From NCBI GenBank assembly GCA_002794785.1, contig NBBA01000013.1, forward strand, positions 62,001-126,000: DNA of 64,000 bases, in the 5' to 3' direction. Shown here piece after piece: positions 11,920-23,974 of the stretch. Every line of letters begins with the position of its first letter. The stretch's first letter is position 1. A program made the position numbers and the translations under genes. This DNA is from Coniferiporia sulphurascens. Lineage: Eukaryota > Basidiomycota > Agaricomycetes > Hymenochaetales > Hymenochaetaceae. The notes beneath the pieces are model-generated. The model was given only the letters and a program-made list of their open reading frames with translations. It did not search any database and was not told the DNA's origin.

Positions 11920-12273
11920 TACTGTCTCCGCCTAGATCTGTACAGCTCCTGTGATATGAACTGTCGTAGTTACCACTCCTGTATTGTGCTATCTAATTTT
12001 CGCTTTAGACATCGCTTCAGTCATCGAGTGAATTCTAATACATATGTAATTTTTCAAGTCAGAATCAAGGACTGATCGTGTGCCCCACTTCATTTTCTGC
12101 GACATTAGATACCATGTGTACTTAGGCAGCCCAATGATCGGTGGAACGATAATGCTTCAGTTTCCCTCGTAGCTGAATCGACTTGAACAACTAGCACAAA
12201 GGTCAACTATGTCCAGTTCATTGAGCTCTTTAGACGAATTTGGCCGGTCGTTGAGGACCATGCGGTACTTGAT
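11920..12273. other. intergenic, convergent DnaJ and UPF0538
   Basis: 354 bp between two converging 3' ends, expected to hold both terminators. No coding frame, repeat or RNA gene was seen. Confidence 0.5.
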
Positions 12274-13050
12274 TTATCCCTCTTCAAGTTTAATCCCAGC
12301 GCGTCTGCTTGCAACATAAACATAAGAAATAATGTGAGGGCTGTGCATGTCACGTACTACAGGATTGGCTTTAAATGCTTCATATGTTTTTCTGTTGAAA
12401 AAGCTGACTTCCGATTCATTTTCTGAAGAGAAAAGAAAATGAGCGGATTTCCGAGAGGAACCGATAGATGAGAATACTAAAGAGTAAGTTGATACAAATG
12501 CTCACCTAGGCCGATTTCTGATAAGGATTTTGAGTCGTCTTCTAGTATCCACTCGTCATGATCCAAGTTCATGATGAGATTTGTTGTCTAAGGTAAGCTA
12601 CGTTCAAATACAAATACTTGCCAGGGTGACCAGCGAAATTACTTGCTTTTGCACCGTGCGCTTTGGTATATAGTTTGAGGGTATCTGTTCATCAAGGATC
12701 ATTAGTACGGAGCCCGCAAGACTCAAACTTATCCCTCACCCAAAGTTTGAAGCTTGTCATCCGCTTCAACGAGAGAATGGTATGGTCGCCAGGCACGCTG
12801 GCCTCGGATTGCTAGCTACAAGCGTCGGCATTTCGAATAGCCAATCTCCTGGAAGAAGCTGAAGCTGACCTTCGTAAGCCATTACTTTTAACATACCGAC
12901 GGTAGTTGTGTCCAAGTTGACATTATGCATGACGAGACTCTTTTCAGTACGATATTCAAAAGATTTTATGATCCGCAGAGTGAGGGTTGCCGATGTTCTG
13001 GGTCTTGAAAGATTCGTCAACGATTCCGAATATACATCGCTGGTCGACAT
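12274..13050 (-). CDS. UPF0538 family protein (C2orf76-like), function unknown
   Basis: Exons, high to low: 12897-13050, 12740-12802, 12647-12684, 12506-12587, 12274-12422; 161 residues. It matches the small eukaryotic UPF0538 family through LTLRIIKSFEYR, NVNLDTTTV, DTLKLYTKAHGAKT, NLIMNLDHDEWIL, SEIGL and EVSFFNRKTYEAFKANP. No biochemical role is established for the family that I know of; the fold may be ubiquitin-like, but that is a guess. Intron 3 (12588-12646) must use a GC donor (gcaagt). The N-terminus is uncertain: I chose the ATG giving MSTSD at 13050, but two in-frame ATGs at 13122-13125 would lengthen it. The residues after the conserved end (VRDMHSPHII...) are an extra tail. Confidence 0.85.
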
Positions 13051-13925
13051 GTCGAGGGAAGGATGGGAGGAACACACGATCGGGTTTGATTGGTGAAACT
13101 TCCTTCCACCCAGAATAGGCATCATAGATCATAGCTTAATTCAATTCAGCCGCTCATTCAAATATTCCACACCCCCAACTGGGTGATTCACTCTCAAGTA
13201 TTTCAACCAACGCGATTAAATTTTACACGACAGATGTGTCGTATTGAGCGAAAAGAAAAACCGTAAAACCTGGTTGACTACAGTGGGCTTATGCCCCCAC
13301 CCCCCTCCATCAGGACAACGGCGAAATTGAGTATAGCTTCAACTTTAACTAAGTTATGCATTGGATGGCGACTCTTCCTCACTTACACTGTCTTCAACAT
13401 GGCACGGAGTCCAAGTCCAGGTTCGAGTCTAGGTTAAGTCCAAAATCAGCCTAGAGTTCCATCCCGACCAGGGTCCAGACAAGGTAAGAGCAATATAAGA
13501 GCTGTTCTATACCCAAGCCAGACGGAAAAGCCACCTGAGAATTGACTTAGTTCAGCCTGAAAGGGCAGCCGCCGACGTAACAGACGGCAGTTTTTTGTTT
13601 GTTTGTCACGTTGCATGATTCTCATACCGAGTGTATCAGAAAAACTTCGTAATCCAGTTTTCTGGGGTTTGAGGGAAATTACCTGTATCCAGAATCACCC
13701 GTTATCTGGGTAAAGGGCGATTTTCACTCGCTGTTCTTTTGGGAAGTCCGATATTGTGTTCCCGGAGTTGTTTCCAACGTTGATCCATGAAATCTTCTAC
13801 CTAAAGGCGTCGAGATTATTCATGCTATGCATCAAATTGCACCCTGCCTCCATTAAGTAGTGCCGAGCAGCAAATCGTGGTTTGTTCATACAATTGCATG
13901 ACGAGCGCCTATACCGTCGATCTCC
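13051..13925. other. intergenic, upstream of UPF0538 and downstream of COG4
   Basis: 875 bp with no gene I can support. It must carry the UPF0538 promoter and the COG4 terminator. A ggttcgagtct string near 13421 resembles a tRNA B box, but the surrounding bases do not fold into a tRNA. Confidence 0.5.
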
Positions 13926-16707
13926 TCACAGTTTAAGCCTTGCGATCGCATGAGCCTCTGTCATTGACAACTTCCAAGCAATTCCACTACTGCTGAAGAA
14001 ATCGTCGACGTCCTCGTCCTGTAAAGTCAATAATTAGATGGATAATTATGTAGAGAAGAACGTCGTACTTTGCCTACGTTCAGGAGTGTGGATATTTGCT
14101 GTAGACGCTGGAGTTTTTCTTTTATGTCGCTGAAGACCACCTGCGAAGAAAGATGCATAGAAATAGCGCGGATATCCTGATCAAAGCGGATGGCACCGAG
14201 CTGATATATGGTCAGTTGACGGTAGCTACCGAAGGTCGTTAATATACCTCTGTATATTTGAATGTCATAACGTATTTCTCCCAAGGGCGTACGATAGTAT
14301 CGATGGCTAAGTTAAGGAGAGTACGATAGTTTGACTCGGTCAAGGAGTCCTTCAAAGCAAGTCAGCCGCGATTTGAGCTCTGCCAAGAAAACAATTTGCC
14401 TTAAAGCTGAATATCAACCCCTCCCATGCCTTAAGAAACCGTTTACGAACAACGTCCTGATATTCTGCGGTGGAATACATGTCTTCGTCAAGGGCATACG
14501 AAACGTCCTTATAAACATCAGGAATAAATGTTCTGAGATGGGGCCTTATCAATTGGTTGAAGAACTGGTCTATTCCTCCCTTATGTACTCATGTTTAGAT
14601 CAGATTTTGCATATCCATTTCAGCTGCTCACCTTCAGTGCGAAACGAAACTTTGGAGCCAGACCGAGTAAAGAAGACAAAAGCGACTGGACTGCGCTCAA
14701 TTCTTGCTGAAGGAAACTCTGTGCCAAAATCCGCGAGGAAAGGAGATCTTTGATCAGACGCTCCACATGAGACGAAGAGATATCAAGATCGTTCAACAGT
14801 ACCTGAGCCAGTTGGTTAATATATAAGTGTTGCGAACATGAAAAATACTCACAATAAAACTCAAACGAATCTCCTTTTCCGATTTTTCTCCGCGACCAGC
14901 GTTGACAATATTACCCGCATTGCGGTAGACACCATCCAACTTGTGCGATATGGTGTGCATAAAATCTTTTTCCATAACATCACACATCCGTTCTATGATG
15001 CCCTTTGCGGCTCGAACGGAGCCCATGCTTAAAAGCCGGGTCAGAACGGACTTCAAAATGTAAAATACAAGATCCGGAACGGTCGTTGCCGGCGGCACTT
15101 GGGAATAATCCGTTGTCGACGATTTGAGGGCCTTGAATTTAACACCCCTTAAATAGTATATCCAGTAGTAAACATATTGGTTACGTTACCTGGTTTATTG
15201 TATATCGCAGGTACCATACTTCTAGAGGTGTGTAAAATTTCGTAATGAGGTTGTCAAACAATTGTTTGCAGGTCGATAATTCGATCATTTCCAGCCCAAT
15301 CGCTGGGAGCTCGGGAGGAGAAAGTGAGCTTGGCTCCTCATGTGGATTACGGTCCTGTCTCTGTCAGCACATGAAATCCACGAGAAACCAAGACAACCGT
15401 TACTCACTATCAAGTTAACGTACAAGAATCGCCTAAATGCTGTGAACCTTGCCGTCATGGCGGCCATTTCATTCAATATCTTATCTATGTCCCTGGGGTC
15501 AATGTTTTCCTCGTTCCCACTTTGAAAGACTTGATCTCGCATGGAGCCGAAATTTGAAAGGGATGGGGTGTCGATTGCCGTCTCCGCAAGCTTGGATTGG
15601 AGTAAGGAAGATGGTTCTTTGCGTCATTTGCGACTTACTTTCCGGCTCATGGATCTCTCCTCCCCCCAGCTGTCTAGGAGTTGTTTGATTTCTTTGTCGC
15701 ATTCTTGGATCAACTTTTTAAGAACGGCCTGCATCTTCCCGTTTCCGTAATACTTTTCAACAATAGGCTGATGTTGGTCCAAAATGTTACATATACTCTC
15801 AAACAAAGCAGTTAAGGCGGTCACAAAATAAAGTGGGGATGATACTGTGGAATATAAGGTCATGAAACCCCTGAGAAGGTATCCAAGACGTGGTGAGCTT
15901 ACTTTTCGCAGTAGTCGGGGACTTCGTTTGCACAAGTCCTAAGACGAAAGACGCGTAAGCTTCGAGACCTTCTTGTTCCCAGCCAATAGGAGGGAACAGT
16001 TTGAAAAACCGGGTGGCCATGCTTGAGTCACGAGCATTCGATGCTTGTTGAAATTGAAGTAAAAAAACATCCCGCAACTTCTCTCTGTAAGTTTGCAGGG
16101 TCTGTACAGGTAATAGCGGAGAATCTATCGTAGGCTTGCGTGCCCTGTTAGGGTGGATTGATATAAATTCATTTTTAATACTAACCACAGCGGACTCAGC
16201 GAAGGGACCGCTGGTCACCTCTGTCGGCAGCGACATTGCCCGAGCGCAAAGCCTTGCGGCTGTCTCCCAGTCCATAGAGTCAATTGCAATTCGTATGCCT
16301 GCTAAAGCATTCTGTGGCACAAAGGTTGAGCGGATGTCCAGACAGAAGGAAAGTAGGACGTGAACCTTCAATTCCATAATCTGCCCGACGCGCTCCCCCG
16401 CCTCCCTAATGCGTCTCATTTCCTCGTCTAAGACCCTAACGCGTCCGCCGACGCGTTTGGCAGTCCAACTGGTAGCAGTAAATTTATTGCTTAGGAGTGC
16501 AGTATCGTACTTGACTTGATCCAAGTAAGGCGTCAGGGATCGGAGCCTGTCGAGAGAACTCTGTATAGAGCCGTTGCTTGAAAGAATCAAAGCGAGCGAG
16601 CTAGAAAGATGCTTTTCTTCTTCCTCCAGTGATGCGAGAGATGCCAGCACGTCGGGCAGAGTGACCAGAGCATCTGGGGCGCTCCGGGGCTGCGGTGTAC
16701 CACTCAT
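13926..16707 (-). CDS. COG4: conserved oligomeric Golgi complex subunit 4
   Basis: Subunit of the COG tether for retrograde intra-Golgi vesicles. Exons, high to low: 16366-16707, 16186-16311, 15903-16134, 15639-15844, 15408-15590, 15190-15360, 14853-15131, 14632-14802, 14400-14579, 14248-14349, 14069-14200, 13926-14018; 738 residues, close to the usual 750-800. The N-terminal helical part has ATSWTAKRVGGRVRVLDEE and DWETAARLCARAM. The middle has RFFKLFPPIGWEQEGL and DQHQPIVEKYYG. The C-terminus has LTESNYRTLLNL, VRPWEKYVM, FDQDIRAISMHL and a final WKLSMTEA block. One intron (14350-14399) needs a GC donor. The 42 nt stretch 14099-14140 looks like an intron but aligns as coding. The gene shares a 151 bp promoter with the class V myosin. 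Confidence 0.95.
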
Positions 16708-16858
16708 AGTTTGTGGGCCGATCCTCGTAGCGAATACTTAGCACGCGATTACGCGACGGTTGATCATGTTGTGAGGAGCACTTATGTATCCAAATCCGGT
16801 CAACTTCTCCTACTGTCTCCCTAAAGACCAAGGGCATTGACCTTTCAAACGGGCCATC
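16708..16858. promoter_or_regulatory. divergent promoter COG4 (-) / class V myosin (+)
   Basis: Only 151 bp separate the two start codons, so both leaders and core promoters must fit here. No TATA box is obvious. Shared control of two secretory-pathway genes is plausible but inferred. Confidence 0.6.
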
Positions 16859-19800
16859 ATGGCCGACAACATATACAGCAAGGGAACAAGAGTATGGTTC
16901 ACGGACAAGGAACAGGGCTGGGTTTCTGCGGAAGTTGTACAGACCTCCAAGGGTGACAACGACGCCATCAAGCTCGTTTTCGTCGACGAGCGAGGAAAGG
17001 TCAACCTCATATCTGTTTAGTCGTCTCGAGATTCATAACATATTCCCCTCGCAGGAAATAACCATAGATACGACTGGCAGAGATATAAAAGATGGCAAAG
17101 GAGACTTGCCGCCTTTGCGCAATCCTCCACTACTGGAGACTGCCGATGACCTGGCCACGCTGTCCCATTTGAATGAGCCTTCAGGTAAGTTATTTGGGAA
17201 ATCATTTCCCTTGACCCTCTAATCGTTTTTGCGCCCCGCCGGAAGTTCTTCACACTATCCGCAATCGTTATGCGCAACACAGCATATACACTTATAGCGG
17301 TATCGTACTCATTGCTGTCAATCCCTTCCAGCGGGTCACGTTGTATGGCCCCGAGATTATTCAGGCATATAGCGGAAGGCGCAAGGGCGAGCTTGAACCC
17401 CATCTGTTTGCCATAGCAGAGGATGCGTATACGCGTATGAGTAAGGAAGGTCAAGGGCAGACCATTATAGTCTCAGGAGAGAGGTGAGTTAGATTCTTTT
17501 TCAAAAAAAATTACACATTCTAACGTAGTCTCTAGCGGTGCGGGAAAGACAGAATCCGTAAGTTCCAAAATCCGACCAGTTGTATAAGCATAACACTTAC
17601 TTTCATTAGGCAAAATTGATTATGCGCTTTTTGGCATCGGTCAATCCGCCCAACGCGACTGGAAGGGCCAGAACAAAAACCTCAATGGAAGAATCTAGCG
17701 AAGTCGAGCGACAAATTCTTGCTACAAACCCTATCCTTGAAGCTTTCGGTAATGCCAAGACAACACGGAATGATAATTCGTCGCGATTCGGCAAATACAT
17801 ACAGGCAAGCACTTTCGCGCAGCGCACTTCTTGAGGTTTTTCCCCTTAACCCCTTAATTTATTTACTGACTCATAGATCCTGTTCGACGGAAGGCAAGAA
17901 ATTGTGGGCGCTCGCATACGCACGTATCTCCTTGAGCGCTCCCGTTTGGTTTATCAACCAGAAACAGAACGCAATTATCATATCTTTTATCAGCTTTGTG
18001 CAGGGACTCCTCTGAAGGAGCGGAAAGATCTTGGTTTGGATACGGATATTTCAAAATTTCACTATCTTCGACAAGGTGGACCAGCCTCAACTCCTATTCC
18101 CGGGGTCGATGATGCGGAAGATTTTCGCTCTACTCAGCACGCTTTGTCCACCGTTGGTATTAGCGTTGAGAAACAATGGGCCGTTTTTAAACTCTTGGCT
18201 TCGCTTTTACATCTGGGGAATGTCAAAATCACGCAGTCGCGGCAAGACGCCGTCTTGGAAGACAATGATTCTGCCTTACTGCTTTGCACGCGCTTCTTGG
18301 GTATCAGTGCGTCCGAATTCAAGAGGTGGACGATCAAGAAGCAGATCACCACTCGGTCCGAAAAGATCGTCACTGCTATCAATGCCGCACAAGCAACCGT
18401 TGTGCGAGATAGCGTGGCCAAATTCGTGTACGCCTGTCTTTTCGAGTGGCTCGTGGCTATCGTGAATGAGAGTCTGGCCGGGGAGAATGGAGAGGCTACA
18501 AGCAGAGCGGAAATGTTTATAGGTGTTTTGGACATTTATGGTTTTGAGCACTTCCAAAAGGTGATGCGCTTCATCTTGGCGAGCTTCTGTAACCAGTTGA
18601 CTGACTGCTTTTACAGAATTCATTCGAGCAATTCAGTATAAACTACGCGAATGAAAAGCTGCAGCAAGAGGTTTGCATTAGTCAATTGTTCTTTGAAAAA
18701 CGGTTGATAGTCCCCCCTCTAGTTTAACGCCCACGTCTTCAAACTAGAGCAGGAAGAATATGTTCGTGAAGAGATCAACTGGACATTCATCGATTTCTCA
18801 GACAACCAACCGTGCATTGACGTGATAGAGGGTAAATTGGGCATCCTAGCATTGTTGGATGAGGAGTCGCGAATGCCATCCGGTAGCGATCCTACATTTT
18901 TGCAAAAACTATACCAGCAGCTGCTGAAGCCTGAAATGAAGAAAGTTTTCAAAAAACCTCGCTTCGGAAACACAGCTTTCACTATCGCCCATTATGCTTT
19001 GGATGTAACGTACGAAGTCGAAGGGTTCATCGAGAAAAACAGAGATACTGTCCCCGATGAACACTTGGCTTTGCTCGCTTCAACGACTAATCCGTTCTTA
19101 AAAGAGGTTCTGGAGACTGCCATGGCATCCACTAAACCGTCTGAGAGTCCCAACCCTTCTTCTCCAGCTTTTCCAGAGACAAACCCACGTCGGTCGTCTG
19201 TTATACCTGATCCTGGACGCGCCACCCTCGCCATTAGTTCAACTGGATCATCGGGCGGTTCAAAGCGTGTTGCCAAGAAGCCAACGCTGGGTTCCATTTT
19301 CAAAGCCTCACTCATCAGCTTGATGGACACCCTCAGCGTCACAAACGTTCATTATATCCGGTGTATCAAGCCGAACGAGCTGAAGCGTGCATGGGAATTT
19401 CAACCGCAGCAAGTTCTGGGACAGCTACGAGCTTGTGGTGTCCTGGAGACTATACGAATCAGTTGTGCCGGTTATCCGTCACGCTGGACTTACGAAGAAT
19501 TCGCAGAAAGGTCCGTCCATCATTAGAAGGCAAAGTAGAACGCTGCTAATGTATACGGCCATTCAGATACTACATGCTCGTCCCTTCAAGTGACTGGAGC
19601 CCTATGATCCAGAATCTGGAAATCAAGCCCCTGTGCTCCATCATTTTGCGAAGAACGATTAATGATGAGGACAAGTATCAAGCGGGTTTGACTAAGATTT
19701 TCTTCCGTGCGGGCATGCTCGCCGCCCTTGAATCATTGCGCTCTGAAAAGCTTAATGCTCTTGTCACCCTAATTCAGAAAAACGTGCAGAGAAGAATGGC

Positions 19801-22520
19801 AGTCAAGAAATATCAGGCTATGCGAAAAGCCGCCATCAAGATCCAGACTTGGTGGCGTTGCATTTTGGCTAGAAGACTTGTAGAAAGTATTCGTCGGGAA
19901 GTCTCGGCACGCAGACTACAAACCGCGATACGACGTTACGTACAACGCAAGCAATTCCTGGCGCTGCGCCAGGCAATTATCAAATTACAGAGTCGTGCGT
20001 TTTCCTAAATTCGTATGGGCACTATGTCTGGTAACCCCTTTGCAAACAGATGTCCGTGGTGCTATGGCGAGGCAGCAATACAAGGAGGCCAGGTACTCAC
20101 ATGCCGCGATTTTGCTGCAGAGTCTTTTCAGAGGATGGTATGTAATCTGTCTATCCATGTCAATCCTGATTCATCTCTTTTTTGGGGCGATCGGACAGGA
20201 CCGGCCGCCGACAGCTCAGATCCGATGTCAACCATATCATCTATATTCAATCTTGTTTACGGAGGCGACTCGCTCGCAAAGAACTCAAGGTTCTCAGAGC
20301 CGAAGCTCGTTCCATTAACAAGTTCAAGGAGATATCTTACACACTCGAGAATAAAGTTGTGGAGCTCACGCAGCGCCTGCAAGAACGGACGAGCGAGAAA
20401 AAGGAGCTTCAAGCAAAGTTGGTCGACATAGAAAAGCAAATGCAACAGTGGATCTCTCGTCACGAAGAGTCAGACTCGAAAGCGAAACAACTTCAAACCG
20501 ATCTGCTGGCGTCCCAAGCAGAACTTACAAGGCGCGAAGAGTTGTTGCAAGCGAAGGGGGCAATCGAGCTGAAGCTGACCGACGCGATGTCACGTCTTTC
20601 CGAAAAGGAAGCCATCGTGCAAAGGTTGACAGAGGAACTACAATCTCATTCCGCCAAGTTGGAAGCCCAGCAGAAGATAATTGACAGTAACCCTGTTCGA
20701 TCAGACGATAGCTCCGTCATTGCGACCCTTAAGAACGAGGTAGGCAGCTTGAGGGAGCAATTAAACCGAGCCAATGCTTTGAATGCTTTGACCCGTGGTA
20801 CCCGGAACGAGCCTCCGGTCTCACCAACTTTTGCTCCCAATCTGCGGACTATTGAAACTCCAGCGACTAATAACGGCAACCCTTCCGCGCCTGCGTCAAA
20901 ACGCCATCAAAGAAGACATAGTTCAGCAGGTGTTTACTCTGTTGATCCGTCTGAACATCGCACATCACTAGATGAAATCATGCTGTCCGCAAAACGAAAC
21001 GAAGCCGGCAATCCACGCGCAGTGTCCGTTGCATTCAATGGACAAGATGGCCTCCCTCGTTTCAAATCCCCGAACGGACTAGCGGAGATATACGATGACC
21101 CCGCAGAAGAAAAAATCAGACTCATGCTTGATGCCAAACGTCTAGACGAGGATGTTCTGGACGGCCTAATACGTGGCCTGAAGATCCCTGCACCAAGTCT
21201 GACGAATCCTTCCGCGGTCAAAGAAATTCTTTTCCCTGCCAACCTCATCAGCTTAGTCACGAATGAGATGTGGAAATATGGTCTGATTCCCGAAAGCGAA
21301 CGTTTCCTTGCAAATGTGATGCAGATCATACAGACGCACGTTATGGTAGGGTTTCAATTATTGCTTAATGATTATACTTATGTGGCATATACAGTCTTCC
21401 CAGGGCGAGGATGCTATCGTCCCTGGTATATTCTGGTTGTCAAATGTACACGAGATGCTTTCATTTATTTGCGTTGCTGAAAGTGACATGTTGCAAGGCA
21501 TTGGACCCGGGGGAGAGCCTGCGGGAAGAGAGTTTGACTGGTCTGACTACGAAAGGCTGGTGACTATGGTGAAGCACGACCTCGATAGCTTGGAATACAA
21601 CATTTACCATACGTGGATGCTGGAAACAAAAAAACGTTTATCAAAGATGGTCATTCCCGCCCTTATTGAAAGCCAGTCGCTACCAGGCTTCACCACAAGT
21701 GATGGCGGTGGTCGACTTTTCAATCGTCTGCTCAACTCTAATACCGCGCCGGCATACAGTATGGATGACGTGCTTAATCTGTTAAATAGAGTTTGGAAGG
21801 GTCTGAGAAGTTATTTCATGGAGGAGTCGGTCGTACAGCAGGTAATAACTGAACTTCTAAAGTTAATCGGCGTTACGAGTTTCAACGATCTCTTAATGAG
21901 GCGGAACTTTTGTTCGTGGAAACGAGGTATGTAACGAATTGTTCAACAGTTTGAATATTCTGTTGACATTGAATTATAGCCATGCAAATCCAATATAATA
22001 TAACCCGTATTGAGGAGTGGTGCAAGTCGCACAACATGCCGGAGGGCACGTTACAATTGGAGCACCTTATGCAAGCGACGAAGCTTCTGCAGCTGAAGAA
22101 GGTTTGATAATTTGAAATGTAAAGTACTAAATGGTTGACAGTTTTGCCTAGGCTACTGCAGCGGACATTGAGATCATCTATGATGTCTGTTGGATGCTAA
22201 GCCCTTCTCAAATCCAACGAATGTGCACGAATTATTTCGTTGCAGACTATGAGGTGTGACTGATCCTATCGGGGACATGTCAGTAATGCTGATAATATTC
22301 TCGTTATTTCCAGAATCCTATATCACCCGAGATCCTCAGAGTGGTTGCGTCTCGAGTCGTTCCTAACGACCGTAATGACCACCTTCTTCTCGCCCCAGAG
22401 ACGGAGGAAGTAGGACCTTACGAAGTCCCTTTGCCACGGGAGGTGTCAGGGTTGGAAACTTACGTGCCAGCTTACCTTAATGTCTCTCACTTACGCCGAC
22501 TCGCAGCTCTGGTAGCGTAG
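16859..22520 (+). CDS. MYO2: class V myosin heavy chain
   Basis: Actin motor for polarised transport of vesicles and organelles to the hyphal tip. Fifteen exons: 16859-16999, 17055-17184, 17246-17483, 17536-17557, 17610-17804, 17877-18560, 18617-18670, 18723-19510, 19567-19994, 20050-20137, 20199-21345, 21395-21926, 21980-22101, 22152-22253, 22314-22520; 1,625 residues. SH3-like start ([13 protein letters not shown]). Motor: P-loop SGAGKTES near 170, switch [12 protein letters not shown], switch [11 protein letters not shown], actin-binding [11 protein letters not shown]. About six IQ motifs span 812-950, then coiled coil, then a C-terminal DIL cargo domain from about 1306 ([12 protein letters not shown]). 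A 22 nt exon carries the P-loop end. The intron at 17805-17876 has a GC donor. Divergent from COG4. Confidence 0.97.
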
Positions 22521-23061
22521 TCGCCCTGTATCCTGTTTTGCTTGTTTATCATCGCCCTTCAAAAATTCTCGTAGCGGACCCTGGCTTGTCCAGTAATGAT
22601 AGACTTCAGATTTCGACCAGAGGAAACCCCGAGTGCGCAGGACAAAGCAGTATATTGAGGATTGCCATTATAATTGTAGCGATTTCGTACTTGAAATTAA
22701 ACTGGAGAGTACGGCCGGACGGAGTCCCGTAGCCATAACACGCTTTCGGAACAATTGCATAGAGCATGATTTGACACGTTCATTCTGTCAGAAAGGGGCC
22801 GAAAATAAGTAGGATAGTTCAAGTTCTCACTGAGGGTGAGCAAGCGATGACGCGAGAATCTTTTTCTTGTCTTCTCAGCCCCTCTTTCCCAGAGATAGAT
22901 AAGCTTCATCCCCATTGAACAGTAAGTGGTATGTACATGAATTGCGCCGACAAACCTGCATACAGATGTCACATAGACGGTCTGATTTTCGTCGCCATGG
23001 TCTTACGGTATATGGCTGTATTAGTAAAATTACAGTAAGTCAAAAGTAAAGCCAATGAATA
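22521..23061. other. intergenic, convergent MYO2 and VPS2
   Basis: 541 bp between converging 3' ends. Open frames are short and unrecognisable. Nothing else seen. Confidence 0.5.
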
Positions 23062-23974
23062 TCATCCATGTCTGAGAGCATCCAGTCGGGCTTGTAGAGC
23101 ATCTTCGTCTGACAGGCCTGCGCCACCCCCAGTAGCCCCGGATCTATCGCCGCTCTCGCCAACTTTACCAGGCGATGGCCCATCTGATATTCCAACAGCA
23201 ACCGCTTGTCTTGTATTAGTCGACGCGGGTGCCAGAACGCTTGAAGGTGCTTCGACAAGCTAAGAAAAATAAAGCATCAGCGCCATGTTCAAAAAAAAGG
23301 GCATCTGGCGAACCTGTTGGAATAGGTCGACCCCAATTTCGTCTAATACTTCTTTTAATATTTTGTCACCCTCCTCCTCTTCATCGGCTTCGTCGTCCAT
23401 AACATCGTCTATGGCATCTGACATCATTTCCTCCTTCATATCCATTGTCGTACTCTCCTTTTCGAAGTCGGTCATGATATGCTGTATTGCTGGTAAATTC
23501 AATCCTCGATTCATAGCGGCCATCGCCTGAGGGAATTAGGCGTTTAAACGGCGAAACAGTTACCACCAATGGCAGAAACTTACGCGAGTAGCTCCTCGCA
23601 TGGCATCCGCCATTTGTTGATTGCTACGTAATGTCTGTATTCGTAGGCTTACCGCTTGAAGTTGCGTTCTCATCTGGTAGAATTTTTGAACATATCGTCG
23701 CGTCCGGACCAAGTCCTTTGCCATGACCTTGCATGCATTCTGGATAAATGCGCTAGTCAACAAGCTAAACAGGGGAGTCGCGTAAAAGAAATGGATCTCG
23801 CACCAATTGACCGGCTTTAGCACTCTTCTTGATATCTGTTACGAGTTTCTTTTCTTGTTGTTCCAGCTTTCCACGTTCTCGATCCAGTTCACGCTGTGCC
23901 TTGGCTAGGGACCGCTGGTGCTGTCGTAACCTTTCTTCCGGCGAGACGGTCCTACCGAACAGGGTTTCCTTCAT
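23062..23974 (-). CDS. DID4: ESCRT-III subunit Vps2 (CHMP2)
   Basis: Polymerises with Vps24 on Snf7 filaments at multivesicular bodies and recruits the Vps4 ATPase. Exons, high to low: 23804-23974, 23584-23739, 23314-23526, 23062-23259; 245 residues, slightly longer than usual. The charged N-terminal helical hairpin runs from FGRTVSPEERLRQHQRSL through ACKVMAKDLVRTRR. An acidic C-terminal half has DDVMDDEADEEEEGD. The last residues contain DEDALQARLDALR, a textbook MIM1 motif for binding the Vps4 MIT domain. An insert rich in Gly, Ser and Ala precedes it. The gene faces MYO2 tail to tail. Confidence 0.95.

Noticed and set aside
13415..13440. tRNA-like B box ggttcgagtct
   Set aside because: The T arm does not pair, and no matching A box or acceptor stem lies at the right distance. 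Similar strings at 10062 and 49965 fail likewise.
14099..14140. 42 nt GT..AG segment that looks like a COG4 intron
   Set aside because: It is in frame and its translation (VVFSDIKEKLQRLQ) aligns with a conserved COG4 helix, so it is exon.
16135..16365. In-frame, stop-free introns (COG4 introns 1 and 2; also SAM synthetase, SKT5, MOD5) as regulated retention
   Set aside because: With about 158 introns near 54 nt, around one in seven should be in frame and stop-free by chance. Homology shows them as absent from the protein.
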